A stretch of 64,000 bases of DNA. It comes from Aliiroseovarius sediminilitoris (lineage in GTDB: Bacteria; Pseudomonadota; Alphaproteobacteria; Rhodobacterales; Rhodobacteraceae). Below, piece by piece: positions 18,175 through 26,575 of this stretch (positions are counted from its first letter, which is position 1; each line of letters starts with the position of its first letter). Below the pieces are notes generated by a model, which ran no database searches, was not told where the DNA came from, and saw only the letters and a list, made by a program, of their open reading frames with translations. Location: assembly GCF_900109955.1 (NCBI RefSeq), contig NZ_FOJB01000001.1, positions 2,666,001-2,730,000 of the forward strand, written 5' to 3'. The position numbers and the translations under genes are program-made.

Positions 18175-18993
18175 ATGGGATTTCCCGGCACCTGGATGAC
18201 CGAAAGCGAAAGCGTTGTGTATCGGGTCGTGCCCAAATGCGCCTGCTCGACCATCGGCCAGATCATGTATTATTCGGATCACGGCAAGTTCTTCGACGGC
18301 GACATCCATGACAGCACCGGCGGGCTGCACAAATGGGCGCAGGATGCGTCACAAAAACTGATCGAAGACAATGTGTTGGCGCATTCAAGCTATGCGTTCA
18401 CCTGTGTTCGCAATCCCTATACCCGGATTCTGTCCAGCTTCTTTGACAAGATTTGTGGTATTCAGCGCAACGGCCGCCGGTATCGCGGAAATCTCGTGCC
18501 GCTTCTGATCCAGAAATACGGGATCGAAGTTGGCGATCCCGATAGCGGTTTTGAATTTGACCAGGTGAAGAGTTTCCGGCGGTTCCTGTTGTTTGCCCGC
18601 GATACGATCCGGTGGCGGCGTCCGATGGACCCGGATATTCACTGGTCGGCGATGTCTGGACATGTGGCAACCTTCATTGCCAATGGCGGACGCTATGACA
18701 ACATCGTCTGGACCGAACAGTTCAATGACGGGATGCAGCAAGTGCTTGATACAATTGAAACACCGCATCCAGTGATTCTGTCCGACATTCCCCGCTTCAA
18801 TGAAAGTGAAGGCCACGGCCCGAAACGGGCCCACCCCGTCGAGGATTACTTTGACGATCTGTCGATGCATCTGGTCTATGAAATCTACAAGCACGATTTC
18901 GAGCTGTTCAAATACGACTTTGAAAACCCGGCCAACAAGATGCCTGTCGGCGAGATTGATCTGAACGAGGTGCACGCCAAACTTGGCGATTGA
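18175..18993 (+). CDS. Sulfotransferase family protein
   Basis: A 272-residue protein with the two PAPS-binding signatures of carbohydrate sulfotransferases. The 5'-phosphosulfate loop is VVPKCACSTIG (K21, S25, T26) and the 3'-phosphate site is CVRNPYTRILSSF (R79 to S87). It probably moves sulfate from PAPS to a sugar or lipid acceptor. No signal peptide is seen. A GGAGG ribosome site lies rather far (about 12 bases) upstream of the ATG. It is transcribed away from the neighbouring glycosyltransferase with 153 bases between them. Confidence 0.8.
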   Translation: MGFPGTWMTESESVVYRVVPKCACSTIGQIMYYSDHGKFFDGDIHDSTGGLHKWAQDASQKLIEDNVLAHSSYAFTCVRNPYTRILSSFFDKICGIQRNGRRYRGNLVPLLIQKYGIEVGDPDSGFEFDQVKSFRRFLLFARDTIRWRRPMDPDIHWSAMSGHVATFIANGGRYDNIVWTEQFNDGMQQVLDTIETPHPVILSDIPRFNESEGHGPKRAHPVEDYFDDLSMHLVYEIYKHDFELFKYDFENPANKMPVGEIDLNEVHAKLGD

Positions 18994-19017
18994 TTCCGCA
19001 CCGCCGTCCTATTCGGG

Positions 19018-20010
19018 TCAGACCAGCCCTTTGTCGCGCAACAGCGCCAGAAGGTTGCGGTCGGCGCGTGGTCCGATATGTCGGATCACTTCACCTGCTA
19101 TTACGCAGCCCATTTCACCGCATGTGCGCATATCGGCACCGATCGCAAGACCATAGAGGAAACCCGCCGCGAATCCGTCGCCAGCCCCTGTTGCATCAAC
19201 AGGCACAATGCGTTCGACAGCTACATCCACGCGTTCGCCATTTGCCAGAATCGCAACACCATCGCCCGAACGGGTGCACACCACCATCGGGCAAATCGCG
19301 GCGGTTTTGGCGATCGCGTCTTCCATATCATCGGTTTGGAACAGGGATCTAATCTCCTCTTCATTGCCGATGACATAATCCAGATCGTTTTCGATCAGCG
19401 ACAGGAAGTCGTCCCGATGACGTTCGACACAGAAAGGATCGGAAATGGCGATCCCGGCAAGACCGCCTGCGGTCCGACACGCCTGCGCCATTGCGATGAA
19501 CGCGTCTTTTCCCTTGTCCTTGTCGAACAGGTATCCCTCCAGAAAAACAATCTCGGAATCTGCTGCAACGTCCGGGTCGACATCCTCGGACCCCAATTCG
19601 GCCGAGATGCCCAGATAGGTGTTCATCGACCGCTCGCCATCAGGCGAGACAAAGATCATGGATCGCGATGTCGGCAGTTCTCCGCCCGGCACCGGCGGGT
19701 TGATGAAACGCGTGCCGTCCATCTCCATCGCGTCGGCATAGAAGTGACCCAGCGCATCATCGTGCACACGACCCACAAAACCGGTTGGCAAGCCCAGCTT
19801 CCCAATCCCGGCCAGCGTATTGGCAACCGATCCACCCGCCGCCTGCTTGCGTTCCTTCATCGAACCATACAGCACCTCGGCCCGATCGCGTTCGACCAGC
19901 TGCATGATGCCTTTTTCGATCCCCATCATCTCCAGAAAGCTGTCATCCGCCACGGTCAACACGTCCACAACGGCATTGCCGATGCCGACCACCTTATACT
20001 TTTTCGTCAT
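19018..20010 (-). CDS. Adenosine kinase (PfkB/ribokinase family)
   Basis: A 330-residue sugar kinase. The start at 20010 gives MTKKYKVVGIGNAVVDVL. The glycine motif AAGGSVANTLAGIGKLG lies near residue 56 and the PfkB signature with the catalytic Asp, VDATGAGDGFAAGF, near residue 275. Similarity is to adenosine kinase-type proteins of Rhodobacterales, which phosphorylate adenosine to AMP and recycle the adenosine released from S-adenosylhomocysteine. It overlaps the end of nth by 4 bases (ATGA), so the two are coupled. Other nucleoside or sugar substrates cannot be excluded. Confidence 0.85.
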   Translation of the reverse strand: MTKKYKVVGIGNAVVDVLTVADDSFLEMMGIEKGIMQLVERDRAEVLYGSMKERKQAAGGSVANTLAGIGKLGLPTGFVGRVHDDALGHFYADAMEMDGTRFINPPVPGGELPTSRSMIFVSPDGERSMNTYLGISAELGSEDVDPDVAADSEIVFLEGYLFDKDKGKDAFIAMAQACRTAGGLAGIAISDPFCVERHRDDFLSLIENDLDYVIGNEEEIRSLFQTDDMEDAIAKTAAICPMVVCTRSGDGVAILANGERVDVAVERIVPVDATGAGDGFAAGFLYGLAIGADMRTCGEMGCVIAGEVIRHIGPRADRNLLALLRDKGLV

Positions 20011-20651
20011 ATATTCTTGTCCTCGTAGGGGCAGAGATCCCGGATAATGCAGTTTCCACACATTGGCTTGCGCGCTTTGCAGGTGTAACGCCCGTGCAGG
20101 ATAAGCCAATGATGGGCGTGTTGTTGGTAATCTGCGGGGATGTTGTCTTCGATCGCACGTTCGACCGCGTTCACGTCTTTTCCGACCGCGATCCCGGTGC
20201 GATTTCCGACACGAAAGATGTGTGTATCAACCGCCTGCGCGGGCACACCCCACCACATATTCAGAACCACATTGGCCGTCTTGCGCCCGACCCCGGGAAG
20301 CGATTGAAGCGCCGCGCGGGAATTTGGAACGACACCGCCATAATCCTCGACCAGAATGCGGCTGAGCTTGATGACGTTCTTGGCCTTCTGCCGATACAGG
20401 CCGATGGTCTTGATGTGTTCAATCAGACCCTCTTCACCAAGCGCAAGCATCTTTTCCGGCGTATCCGCGATTTGGAACAGCGCACGTGTCGCCTTGTTGA
20501 CGCCAACATCGGTGGCCTGCGCCGACAGTGCCACAGCCACAACCAGCGTATAGGCATTCACATGCTCAAGCTCGCCTTTCGGCTCTGGCTCTGTCGCGTG
20601 AAAGCGGTCAAAGATCGCACGGATCTGGTGATATCCCAGTTGCTTTACCAT
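20007..20651 (-). CDS. nth: Endonuclease III (DNA glycosylase/AP lyase)
   Basis: A 214-residue base-excision repair enzyme for oxidised pyrimidines. The helix-hairpin-helix is LPGVGRKTANVVL (about 118-130) with catalytic Lys124. The catalytic Asp is D142 in VDTHIFRV. The [4Fe-4S] cluster is held by C191-X6-C198-X2-C201-X5-C207. The start MVKQLGYHQI at 20651 is the conserved one; the 135 extra bases upstream overlap the divergent AraC-MGMT gene region. No strong ribosome site is seen. Its last bases overlap the adenosine kinase start. Confidence 0.95.
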   Translation of the reverse strand: MVKQLGYHQIRAIFDRFHATEPEPKGELEHVNAYTLVVAVALSAQATDVGVNKATRALFQIADTPEKMLALGEEGLIEHIKTIGLYRQKAKNVIKLSRILVEDYGGVVPNSRAALQSLPGVGRKTANVVLNMWWGVPAQAVDTHIFRVGNRTGIAVGKDVNAVERAIEDNIPADYQQHAHHWLILHGRYTCKARKPMCGNCIIRDLCPYEDKNI

Positions 20652-20784
20652 GCAGATGCTATGCCCGTTTCTGAACAATCCGACAAGGCGGATGCCCGGT
20701 GATTTCGAGCGGATGCGCAATTTCCGGGTCGCTTTGTTAGGGCGATCCGCGCCAATCTGGGACGACAGAACAAAAGAGGCCGCC

Positions 20785-21633
20785 ATGACACGCCAGGAAG
20801 ACAGCTATCATTACAACGTGATCCGCCGCGCGATCGAGCATATCGACGCAACCGACGGAGAGCCCTTGTCGCTGGAAACATTGGCCGCCAAGATGGATAT
20901 GTCCCCCGCCCATTTTCAGCGCGTGTTCTCGCGCTGGGTCGGGGTTTCGCCAAAGCGGTATCAGCAGTTTCTGACGCTGGGCCATGCCAAGACCTTGTTG
21001 CAGGACCGGTTTTCGACGTTGCAAACCTCGCATTCTGTCGGGCTGTCCGGGCAGGGACGGCTGCACGACCTGTTTCTGCGGTGGGAAGCGATGAGCCCCG
21101 GCGCCTATGCTGCGGGCGGTGATGGCTTGACGATCAATTGGGGATGGTTTGACAGCCCTTTTGGTCCGGCTTTGGTCATGGGGACGGACAGGGGTATTTG
21201 CGGTCTGGGTTTTGCGTCTGAAACCGGTCCGCAAGTGGCGATGGCTGATCTAAAATCCCGCTGGCCCAATGCGATTTTCCGCGAAGACCCCGAGACCTTG
21301 GCACCATGGGTCGATCAGGCATTTAATCAGCGCGGCATGACGCCCCTGCATTTGATCGGTGCCCCGTTTCAGATCAAGGTGTGGGAGGCATTGTTGTCCA
21401 TCCCATCGGGCCACGTGACGACCTATTCACAGATCGCCGAAACAATCGGCTCGCCACGCGCGGTGCGTGCGGTTGGCACCGCCGTTGGGCGCAACCCGGT
21501 CAGTTGGCTGATCCCCTGTCACAGGGCATTGCGCAAATCCGGAGCGTTGGGCGGTTATCACTGGGGCTTGCCGGTGAAACGAGCGCTGCTTGCCTGGGAA
21601 AGCGCCCAGACCGAGGATGTCGCAAGCGCCTGA
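20785..21633 (+). CDS. AraC-type HTH fused to methylated-DNA-[protein]-cysteine S-methyltransferase
   Basis: A 282-residue fusion. Residues about 10-115 form an AraC-family helix-turn-helix (LETLAAKMDMSPAHFQRVFSR), and about 190-280 form an O6-methylguanine methyltransferase domain with the active-site motif IPCHRAL (Cys245). It resembles E. coli Ada without its N-terminal zinc methylphosphotriester domain, so it should repair O6-methylguanine but lacks Ada's usual methylation sensor. An AGAGG site precedes the ATG. It is divergent from nth, a DNA repair gene. Confidence 0.88.
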   Translation: MTRQEDSYHYNVIRRAIEHIDATDGEPLSLETLAAKMDMSPAHFQRVFSRWVGVSPKRYQQFLTLGHAKTLLQDRFSTLQTSHSVGLSGQGRLHDLFLRWEAMSPGAYAAGGDGLTINWGWFDSPFGPALVMGTDRGICGLGFASETGPQVAMADLKSRWPNAIFREDPETLAPWVDQAFNQRGMTPLHLIGAPFQIKVWEALLSIPSGHVTTYSQIAETIGSPRAVRAVGTAVGRNPVSWLIPCHRALRKSGALGGYHWGLPVKRALLAWESAQTEDVASA

Positions 21634-21728
21634 TTTCCGCCCGGTTTTGTCAAAAATCGGGCTTGTTATTCGATATCAATAGTCGTTCATGTAAGACAAA
21701 CGAGAATAACAAACCCGAGGAATGCAGT

Positions 21729-22394
21729 ATGCACGTAAAACGTTCAATCTTAACGCTCGCCATTGTTGGCGCGCTGGCCACGACCGCCTGTACGTCGCCA
21801 ACCCAAAGCCCCACCAGCAATCTCGGTCCGCGCACACAAAACGGTGCGGCAATCGGTGCCATCGCCGGTGGCCTTCTGGGGGCTACCCGCAAAGGCGACG
21901 GCAAACTGGGCAAGGCCGCTGTGGGTGCCGTCATCGGTGGCATCGTCGGGGGTGCAATCGGTCAGCAGCTTGACAAACAGGCGGGCGACTTGCGCCAGTC
22001 GATCGACAATGATCAGGTGAAGATCGTGAATACCGGCAACGAATTGATCGTCACACTTCCGCAGGACATCCTGTTCGCGACAGATAGCGCCGATGTCAGC
22101 TATGCGCTGCAATCCGATCTGCGCGCCGTCGCGGACAACCTTCGCCAATATCCGAACTCGGTGATCGAAGTCGTGGGTCACACCGACAATGTTGGGCATG
22201 CCGATTACAACATGTCCCTGTCGCGCCGCCGGGCTGCTTCAGTAGCAGCTGTTTTGACATCGAACGGTGTTCCGACCTCTCGCGTCGTCACTATCGGATA
22301 TGGCGAAGACCGTCCGGTTGCATCGAACCTGGATGCCTATGGCCGTCAGCAAAACCGTCGGGTCGAGATTATCATTCGTCCGATCCGCAACTGA
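21729..22394 (+). CDS. OmpA-family lipoprotein with glycine zipper
   Basis: A 221-residue outer membrane lipoprotein. The signal peptide ends at Cys21 (TTAC). Residues about 38-80 form a glycine zipper (GAAIGAIAGGLLGA and GAVIGGIVGGAIG). The C-terminal 115 residues are an OmpA-like peptidoglycan-binding domain with VVGHTDNVG and NMSLSRRRAASV, and RRVEIIIRP near the end. This is the YiaD-type arrangement that links outer membrane and cell wall. A GAGGA ribosome site precedes the ATG at 21729. Confidence 0.88.
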   Translation: MHVKRSILTLAIVGALATTACTSPTQSPTSNLGPRTQNGAAIGAIAGGLLGATRKGDGKLGKAAVGAVIGGIVGGAIGQQLDKQAGDLRQSIDNDQVKIVNTGNELIVTLPQDILFATDSADVSYALQSDLRAVADNLRQYPNSVIEVVGHTDNVGHADYNMSLSRRRAASVAAVLTSNGVPTSRVVTIGYGEDRPVASNLDAYGRQQNRRVEIIIRPIRN

Positions 22395-22416
22395 CCCGCG
22401 AGTCGAAATCCTAAGA

Positions 22417-22442
22417 AAGCCGGGCATCTGTCCGGCTTTTTT
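22417..22442 (+). terminator. Rho-independent terminator after the OmpA-family gene
   Basis: Arms AAGCCGG (22417-22423) and CCGGCTT (22432-22438) enclose an 8-base loop, followed by a run of T to 22442. Confidence 0.85.
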
Positions 22443-22464
22443 CATTGAGACAACGCTGTGAGTG

Positions 22465-22483
22465 TGGTCATATAATATGACCA
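22465..22483 (+). promoter_or_regulatory. Palindromic operator overlapping a -10 box, for the GntR gene
   Basis: Arms TGGTCATAT (22465-22473) and ATATGACCA (22475-22483) pair perfectly around one A. A consensus TATAAT lies inside at 22471-22476, with a GAGACA -35-like box at 22447-22452 (18-base spacer). TGGT/ACCA half-sites are typical of FadR-subfamily GntR regulators, so the adjacent regulator probably represses itself. Confidence 0.6.
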
Positions 22484-22503
22484 ATTCGCGCACAGGACAC
22501 AGA

Positions 22504-23262
22504 ATGCCTTTTCAGAAAATAGCGGCAGGCAAGCTGTCACAATCAGTGGTTGAGCAGATTGAACTGTTGATATTGCGTGGCATTCTGCGGCCCGGCGAAC
22601 GCCTGCCGTCTGAGCGGGACCTCTCTGATCGTATGGGCGTGTCTCGACCCTCTTTGCGCGATGCGATTGCTGATCTTGAGGAAAAGGGTCTTCTGTCCCG
22701 CCGGGCAGGCGCTGGCATATACGTCAGTGAAAGCCTGGACAGTTCCTTTCCACCCGCGTTGACTCAGCTGTTCTCGCGTCACGACGAGGCGGTTTATGAC
22801 TACATCGCGTTTCGCCGGGATATGGAAGGCCTGGCTGCCGAGCGTGCCGCCAGATTTGCTTCCGACACCGATCTGAAGGTGATCGCGGAACTGTTTCACA
22901 AGATGGAAGACGCAGCCGAGGGGCAAGGTGCCGATCTGGACAGCGATTTTCACATGGCAATCATTGAAGCCAGCCACAACGTGCTGATGGTTCACATGAT
23001 GCGGGCGATGTATGACCTTTTGAAGCAAGGGGTGTTTTACAGCCGTCAGGTGGTGATCCAGATCACCAACACACGCCTTGACCTGTTAGAACAGCACCGG
23101 GCCATCAATGACGGGTTGCAGGCACGTGACCCAGTCCGTGCGCGGGCGGCTGTAGAAGCGCATATGGATTTCGTGACGCAAGCCTATGCCGATCTGCGCC
23201 GCGCTGACCGGAACGAAGAGGTCGCGCGCCAGCGTCTGACCTACGAAAAGGAACGCACATAG
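22504..23262 (+). CDS. GntR-family regulator, FadR/FCD subfamily
   Basis: A 252-residue regulator. The winged HTH is at about residues 8-75 (RPGERLPSERDLSDRMGVSRPSLRDAIADLE) and the FCD effector domain follows (about 95-230), with metal-ligand-like D/H residues in DSDFHMAII and EAHMDFV. FCD members usually sense organic acids such as pyruvate, lactate or glycolate. The start at 22504 is placed downstream of the palindrome and predicted transcription start; ATGs at 22477 and earlier lie within the operator. No target operon is next to it, and the F0 ATP synthase genes are on the opposite strand. Confidence 0.85.
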   Translation: MPFQKIAAGKLSQSVVEQIELLILRGILRPGERLPSERDLSDRMGVSRPSLRDAIADLEEKGLLSRRAGAGIYVSESLDSSFPPALTQLFSRHDEAVYDYIAFRRDMEGLAAERAARFASDTDLKVIAELFHKMEDAAEGQGADLDSDFHMAIIEASHNVLMVHMMRAMYDLLKQGVFYSRQVVIQITNTRLDLLEQHRAINDGLQARDPVRARAAVEAHMDFVTQAYADLRRADRNEEVARQRLTYEKERT

Positions 23263-23290
23263 AGTCGCGGCACACGCCTCCGGATCCAAC

Positions 23291-23317
23291 AAAAAACCCG
23301 GCCTGAATGGCCGGGTT
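23291..23317 (-). terminator. Terminator of the F0 ATP synthase operon
   Basis: Arms AACCCGGCC (23295-23303) and GGCCGGGTT (23309-23317) surround five bases. On the minus strand the hairpin is followed by a T-run, fitting termination after atpF. It may also end the convergent GntR transcript. Confidence 0.8.
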
Positions 23318-23342
23318 CCTTGAATGTCGATTGATCTGAGGC

Positions 23343-23906
23343 TTAGTGCAGCTTGGCTTCAACCGTCTTGATCGCATCGTCGATCAGGCTGTTGCCCTCG
23401 GTTGCTGTCATCTGCGTGGCGATCACATCGCGCGCGGCAGCCACTGCGACCTGAGCCGCAGTATCGCGGACCTCTTTCACTGCGGCGGATTGCGCCGAAA
23501 CGATTTGGTCTTCCGCAGCCGCAAGACGACGTGCGATCGAGGCTTTCAGGTCCTCCTTCGCAGCTGTCGCGGCGTTGGCTGCTTCTTCTTTCGCATGGGC
23601 GACAATGCGTTCAGCCTGTTTGGCTACTTCTTTCTGCTTGCGTTCATAAGACGCCAGAATGGTCTGCGCCTCTTCACGCAACGCACGTGCCTCTTCAAGT
23701 TCGGACTTGATGCCTTCGGCGCGGTTGTCCAACTGGGAACCAAGCATTTTGTGAACGCCCATATATCCCAGGAAGGTAACGAACAGCAGGAAAGCCAGCA
23801 CGACCACAGTATCGGTGTTTGCCAGATCAGCCCAACCCGTTTTTTCTGCGGCAAAAGCCGGTGCTGCGATTACCAAAAACAGTGGCGCAAGAGTAAATGT
23901 CTTCAT
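23343..23906 (-). CDS. atpF: F0F1 ATP synthase subunit b
   Basis: A 187-residue subunit of the peripheral stalk. A hydrophobic segment near residues 32-52 anchors it in the membrane and a long charged alanine-rich coiled coil follows (about 55-165). The first 20 residues look like a cleavable signal peptide (LVIAAPAFA), as reported for some alphaproteobacterial b subunits. It is the last gene of atpI-atpB-atpE-atpX-atpF and starts four bases after atpX. Confidence 0.93.
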   Translation of the reverse strand: MKTFTLAPLFLVIAAPAFAAEKTGWADLANTDTVVVLAFLLFVTFLGYMGVHKMLGSQLDNRAEGIKSELEEARALREEAQTILASYERKQKEVAKQAERIVAHAKEEAANAATAAKEDLKASIARRLAAAEDQIVSAQSAAVKEVRDTAAQVAVAAARDVIATQMTATEGNSLIDDAIKTVEAKLH

Positions 23907-23910
23907 GTCT

Positions 23911-24453
23911 TTACCCTTTCATCCGCGAAGTTACCGCAGCGGTGATTGATTTGGCGTCCGCCTTGTAGCCCATTGATGCCAAGATTTCTTTCGCCGCGTC
24001 TTTGGCCACCGCTTTTACGCTGTCAACCGCACCGGCGCGAATTTCCGCGATGGCGGCTTCGCTTTCGGCAGCCTTGGCCGCAATCTCTGCATCTGCCTTG
24101 GAGGCGGCTGCATCGACTTCGCCCTGAATGTCGGCGCGGGCTTCTGCAACAATCTTGTTTGCTTCTGCACGGGCGTCGGCAAGGGCTTTGTTATAGGCTT
24201 CTTCGGCCTCGACGGCCTTCTGCTTCAGATCTTCGGCCGCTGTCAGGTCACTTGTGATCGTGCCCCGACGCTCCGCCAACACAGCCTCGATCCGAGGTAA
24301 TGCAACTTTGGTCAGGACCAAATAGATCACCACCAGCGTGACAACGAGCCAGAAAATCTGGTTCCCGAAGGTCGAGAAATCCAGCTGCGGCATGCCTGCG
24401 GCTTCTGCACCACCTTCTGTGGCTGCCGCGGTCTGTTGCGTAGTAATTGCCAT
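23911..24453 (-). CDS. atpX: F0F1 ATP synthase subunit b'
   Basis: A 180-residue stalk subunit. One membrane segment at about residues 32-52 ([21 protein letters not shown]) is followed by a long alanine- and glutamate-rich coiled coil. Photosynthetic and related alphaproteobacteria use two unlike b subunits, b and b', as a heterodimer; this is the b' copy, in the order known from Rhodobacter atpIBEXF. An AGGAGA ribosome site precedes the ATG. Confidence 0.9.
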   Translation of the reverse strand: MAITTQQTAAATEGGAEAAGMPQLDFSTFGNQIFWLVVTLVVIYLVLTKVALPRIEAVLAERRGTITSDLTAAEDLKQKAVEAEEAYNKALADARAEANKIVAEARADIQGEVDAAASKADAEIAAKAAESEAAIAEIRAGAVDSVKAVAKDAAKEILASMGYKADAKSITAAVTSRMKG

Positions 24454-24527
24454 GTCTTATCTCCTGGAACCGGATTAGATGGGGCGGATCAAGGATGATC
24501 CACCCCTTCGTAAGGAAGGTTCAGGTC

Positions 24528-24764
24528 TTAGACAGCAAACATCAGCAGAAGTGCGACCAGGAACGAGAAGATGCCCAGAGCTTCTGCAAATGCGATGCCG
24601 ATGAACAGGGTCGCCGTTTGTGCGGCAGCTGCCGACGGGTTGCGCAGGGCACCAGCCAGGAAGTTACCAGCAACGTGGCCCACACCGATAGCGGCGGCAC
24701 CCGAACCGATAGCTGCCAGACCTGCACCGATGAATTGACCCATTTGAGCGATATTGCCTTCCAT
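24528..24764 (-). CDS. atpE: F0F1 ATP synthase subunit c
   Basis: A 78-residue proteolipid that forms the rotor ring. Two membrane helices are joined by a polar loop with ALRNPSA. The proton-carrying carboxylate is Glu61 in [11 protein letters not shown], and the first helix has the GxGxxG-like glycine pattern ([12 protein letters not shown]). A strong AAGGAG site precedes the ATG. Confidence 0.95.
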   Translation of the reverse strand: MEGNIAQMGQFIGAGLAAIGSGAAAIGVGHVAGNFLAGALRNPSAAAAQTATLFIGIAFAEALGIFSFLVALLLMFAV

Positions 24765-24828
24765 TGTGATTTCTCCTTACGTTGGAATGCTTGAATTGGT
24801 TGGATGAGCGGGCTGCAACCGTCTTATC

Positions 24829-25668
24829 TCAGTGCGACGGATGCAGTGCGTCTTTCAGATATACGCAGGTCAGGATCGCGAAGACGTAAGCCTGAATAAA
24901 GGCCACGAGTACTTCGAGAGCGAAGAACGCTGCAATTGCGAGGATCGGCAGGAAGCCGAACAGCCCAAGGGCTGCGGCGAAGCCGGCGAAAACCTTGATC
25001 ACTGCGTGGCCAGCCATCATGTTGCCGGCCAAACGAATGGAGTGGCTGACGGGGCGCACGAAGTAGGAAATGATCTCGATGATCGCCAATACCGGGCGCA
25101 GCGGCAACGGTGCGGCCGACACCCAGAACAACCCAAGAAAGCCAACGCCGTGCTTCACAAAGCCAAGCCCGGTTACGAAAACAAACACGATCAGGGCCAG
25201 CACCCCCGTGACAGCGATATGGCTGGTAGTTGTGAGGCTGGTCGGGATCAGACCAAGGACGTTGGCGAAAACGATGAACATGAACAGGGTCATGACGCCA
25301 GGAAAATACTTGACGGCATCCTTGCCCGCGACGTCCTCGACCATTTTGTAAACAAAGCCGTATGCCAGTTCGGCCACCGACTGCCCACGTGTCGGCACAA
25401 TCGCACGACCACGCGATCCGACGACCAGCAGCAGCACGACGCCGACGATTGCCAGAAACAACCAAAGCGTTTGGTTGGTCGGGGTAAATGTCCCAAGATG
25501 ATCACCGCCAAACAGCGGTTTGATCTCGAACTGTTCCATCGGATGAATGGCCAGACCAGGTTGTTCCGGCGCGAAAAGCAAGCCAGACAGAAGCACCAGA
25601 GCCAGAACAACAAAGAATGCGATCTTGATGATCGGGCCGCCACCCTGTTTTGCGCTTTGATCAGCCAC
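24829..25668 (-). CDS. atpB: F0F1 ATP synthase subunit a
   Basis: A 279-residue membrane subunit that carries the proton half-channels. It has about five or six hydrophobic segments, the conserved stator arginine region [14 protein letters not shown] and a C-terminal [15 protein letters not shown] place the start at GTG 25668, which follows a GAGGG site and overlaps the atpI stop by eight bases; an upstream ATG at 25713 would add a basic stretch lying within atp[15 protein letters not shown] near the N-terminus is typical of Rhodobacterales subunit a. Confidence 0.92.
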   Translation of the reverse strand: MADQSAKQGGGPIIKIAFFVVLALVLLSGLLFAPEQPGLAIHPMEQFEIKPLFGGDHLGTFTPTNQTLWLFLAIVGVVLLLVVGSRGRAIVPTRGQSVAELAYGFVYKMVEDVAGKDAVKYFPGVMTLFMFIVFANVLGLIPTSLTTTSHIAVTGVLALIVFVFVTGLGFVKHGVGFLGLFWVSAAPLPLRPVLAIIEIISYFVRPVSHSIRLAGNMMAGHAVIKVFAGFAAALGLFGFLPILAIAAFFALEVLVAFIQAYVFAILTCVYLKDALHPSH

Positions 25669-26011
25669 GTCCGTTACCCTCTTCTTCCGCGGTGGTCTGC
25701 GCGTTCTGCGCATCTTCCGCTTTCTTCTGCATTTGGGCAGCCGTGGACAGCATAACCTTCATGCCTGCGGCGAAACCCAACATTATGAACAGCACCATGA
25801 AGATGGGTTTCGTGCCAAACAGTGCATCCAACCCGTATCCGATGCCAAAGCCGATCAACAGACCGACGGTAAGCTCTATGACCATCTGCCAGGCGAAGGA
25901 CGCCTGATTGTAGGCCTCGTCTCCGGTCTTTTTTTGCTTCTCCTCACCCTTCGCCTCTTTCAGGCGCGTCTCGAGCTGTCGCAAACGCTCGCGATCGGGT
26001 TCGTTGGACAA
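25661..26011 (-). CDS. atpI: AtpI, F0F1 ATP synthase assembly protein
   Basis: A 116-residue protein with two hydrophobic segments (about 43-62 and 70-92) between charged ends, matching AtpI/Ncg-type assembly factors that help c-ring formation. It begins with TTG at 26011; this is supported by a strong GGAGG site seven bases upstream and no better ATG. It heads the operon atpI-atpB-atpE-atpX-atpF. The F1 genes are not in the window, as expected for alphaproteobacteria with separate F0 and F1 operons. Confidence 0.88.
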   Translation of the reverse strand: MSNEPDRERLRQLETRLKEAKGEEKQKKTGDEAYNQASFAWQMVIELTVGLLIGFGIGYGLDALFGTKPIFMVLFIMLGFAAGMKVMLSTAAQMQKKAEDAQNAQTTAEEEGNGRG

Positions 26012-26192
26012 GGAAATGCCTCCGGTAACGGTTGCTGCATGTGCTAAGGGCTGGAACGTTGTGAGTCAACGGTGTTTAGCGCGAACAGGATATTGCTTAA
26101 AGTATTGATATATATCGTTTTTGATCTGGGCCGGGATTCGTTGCGGCGACACAGGCCCACGTCAGACCCCCTTTCGTGTGAAATCCGCTTAT

Positions 26193-26208
26193 TCAACCAT
26201 TTGGTTGA
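26193..26208. promoter_or_regulatory. Palindrome before the ArsR gene, probable operator
   Basis: Arms TCAACCA (26193-26199) and TGGTTGA (26202-26208) around TT, 31 bases before the ArsR start. Short palindromes of this kind are usual ArsR-family sites. The rest of the 228-base gap 26012-26239 must hold the atpI promoter on the other strand, but no confident -35/-10 pair is seen. Confidence 0.5.
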
Positions 26209-26239
26209 CGATTGAACCGCCCAGACTTAACCCAAAGGC

Positions 26240-26575
26240 ATGAGCACTCGTCTGGATCTTGCCTTTGCCGCCCTGTCCGACCCGACCCGGCGCGCCATTT
26301 TGACAATGCTTCTGGAAGATGACATGGCCGTCACAGACGTGGCGGAGCCGTTCGAGATGTCGCTGGCAGCGATTTCGAAGCACCTGACGATCCTGACCCG
26401 CGCCGGGCTGATCAGCCAGGAAAAGCGCGGGCGGGTGAAGTGGTGCAAGCTGGAACCCGACGCGTTGCGCGATGCATCGGTCTGGATGCAGGGGTTTGGA
26501 CAGTTCGAACCCGTGAACCTTGATGCCTTCGAGCGGTTCCTTGAAACCGAACTTCGCGACGATCATGACGGCTAA
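26240..26575 (+). CDS. ArsR-family helix-turn-helix regulator
   Basis: A 111-residue winged-helix protein with LDLAFAALSDPTRRAIL at the N-terminus and a recognition helix in AAISKHLTILTRAGLIS. It has no Cys-rich metal site in the usual CVC position, so metal sensing is unlikely; many relatives regulate SRPBCC (AHSA1) genes. Here no SRPBCC partner is adjacent. The stop overlaps that of the convergent LysR gene by 4 bases. A palindrome upstream suggests self-control. Confidence 0.85.
   Translation: MSTRLDLAFAALSDPTRRAILTMLLEDDMAVTDVAEPFEMSLAAISKHLTILTRAGLISQEKRGRVKWCKLEPDALRDASVWMQGFGQFEPVNLDAFERFLETELRDDHDG

Noticed and set aside
24832-25755. A 307-residue open frame antisense to atpB
   Set aside because: atpB is unmistakable on the other strand, and the antisense frame shows no family pattern.
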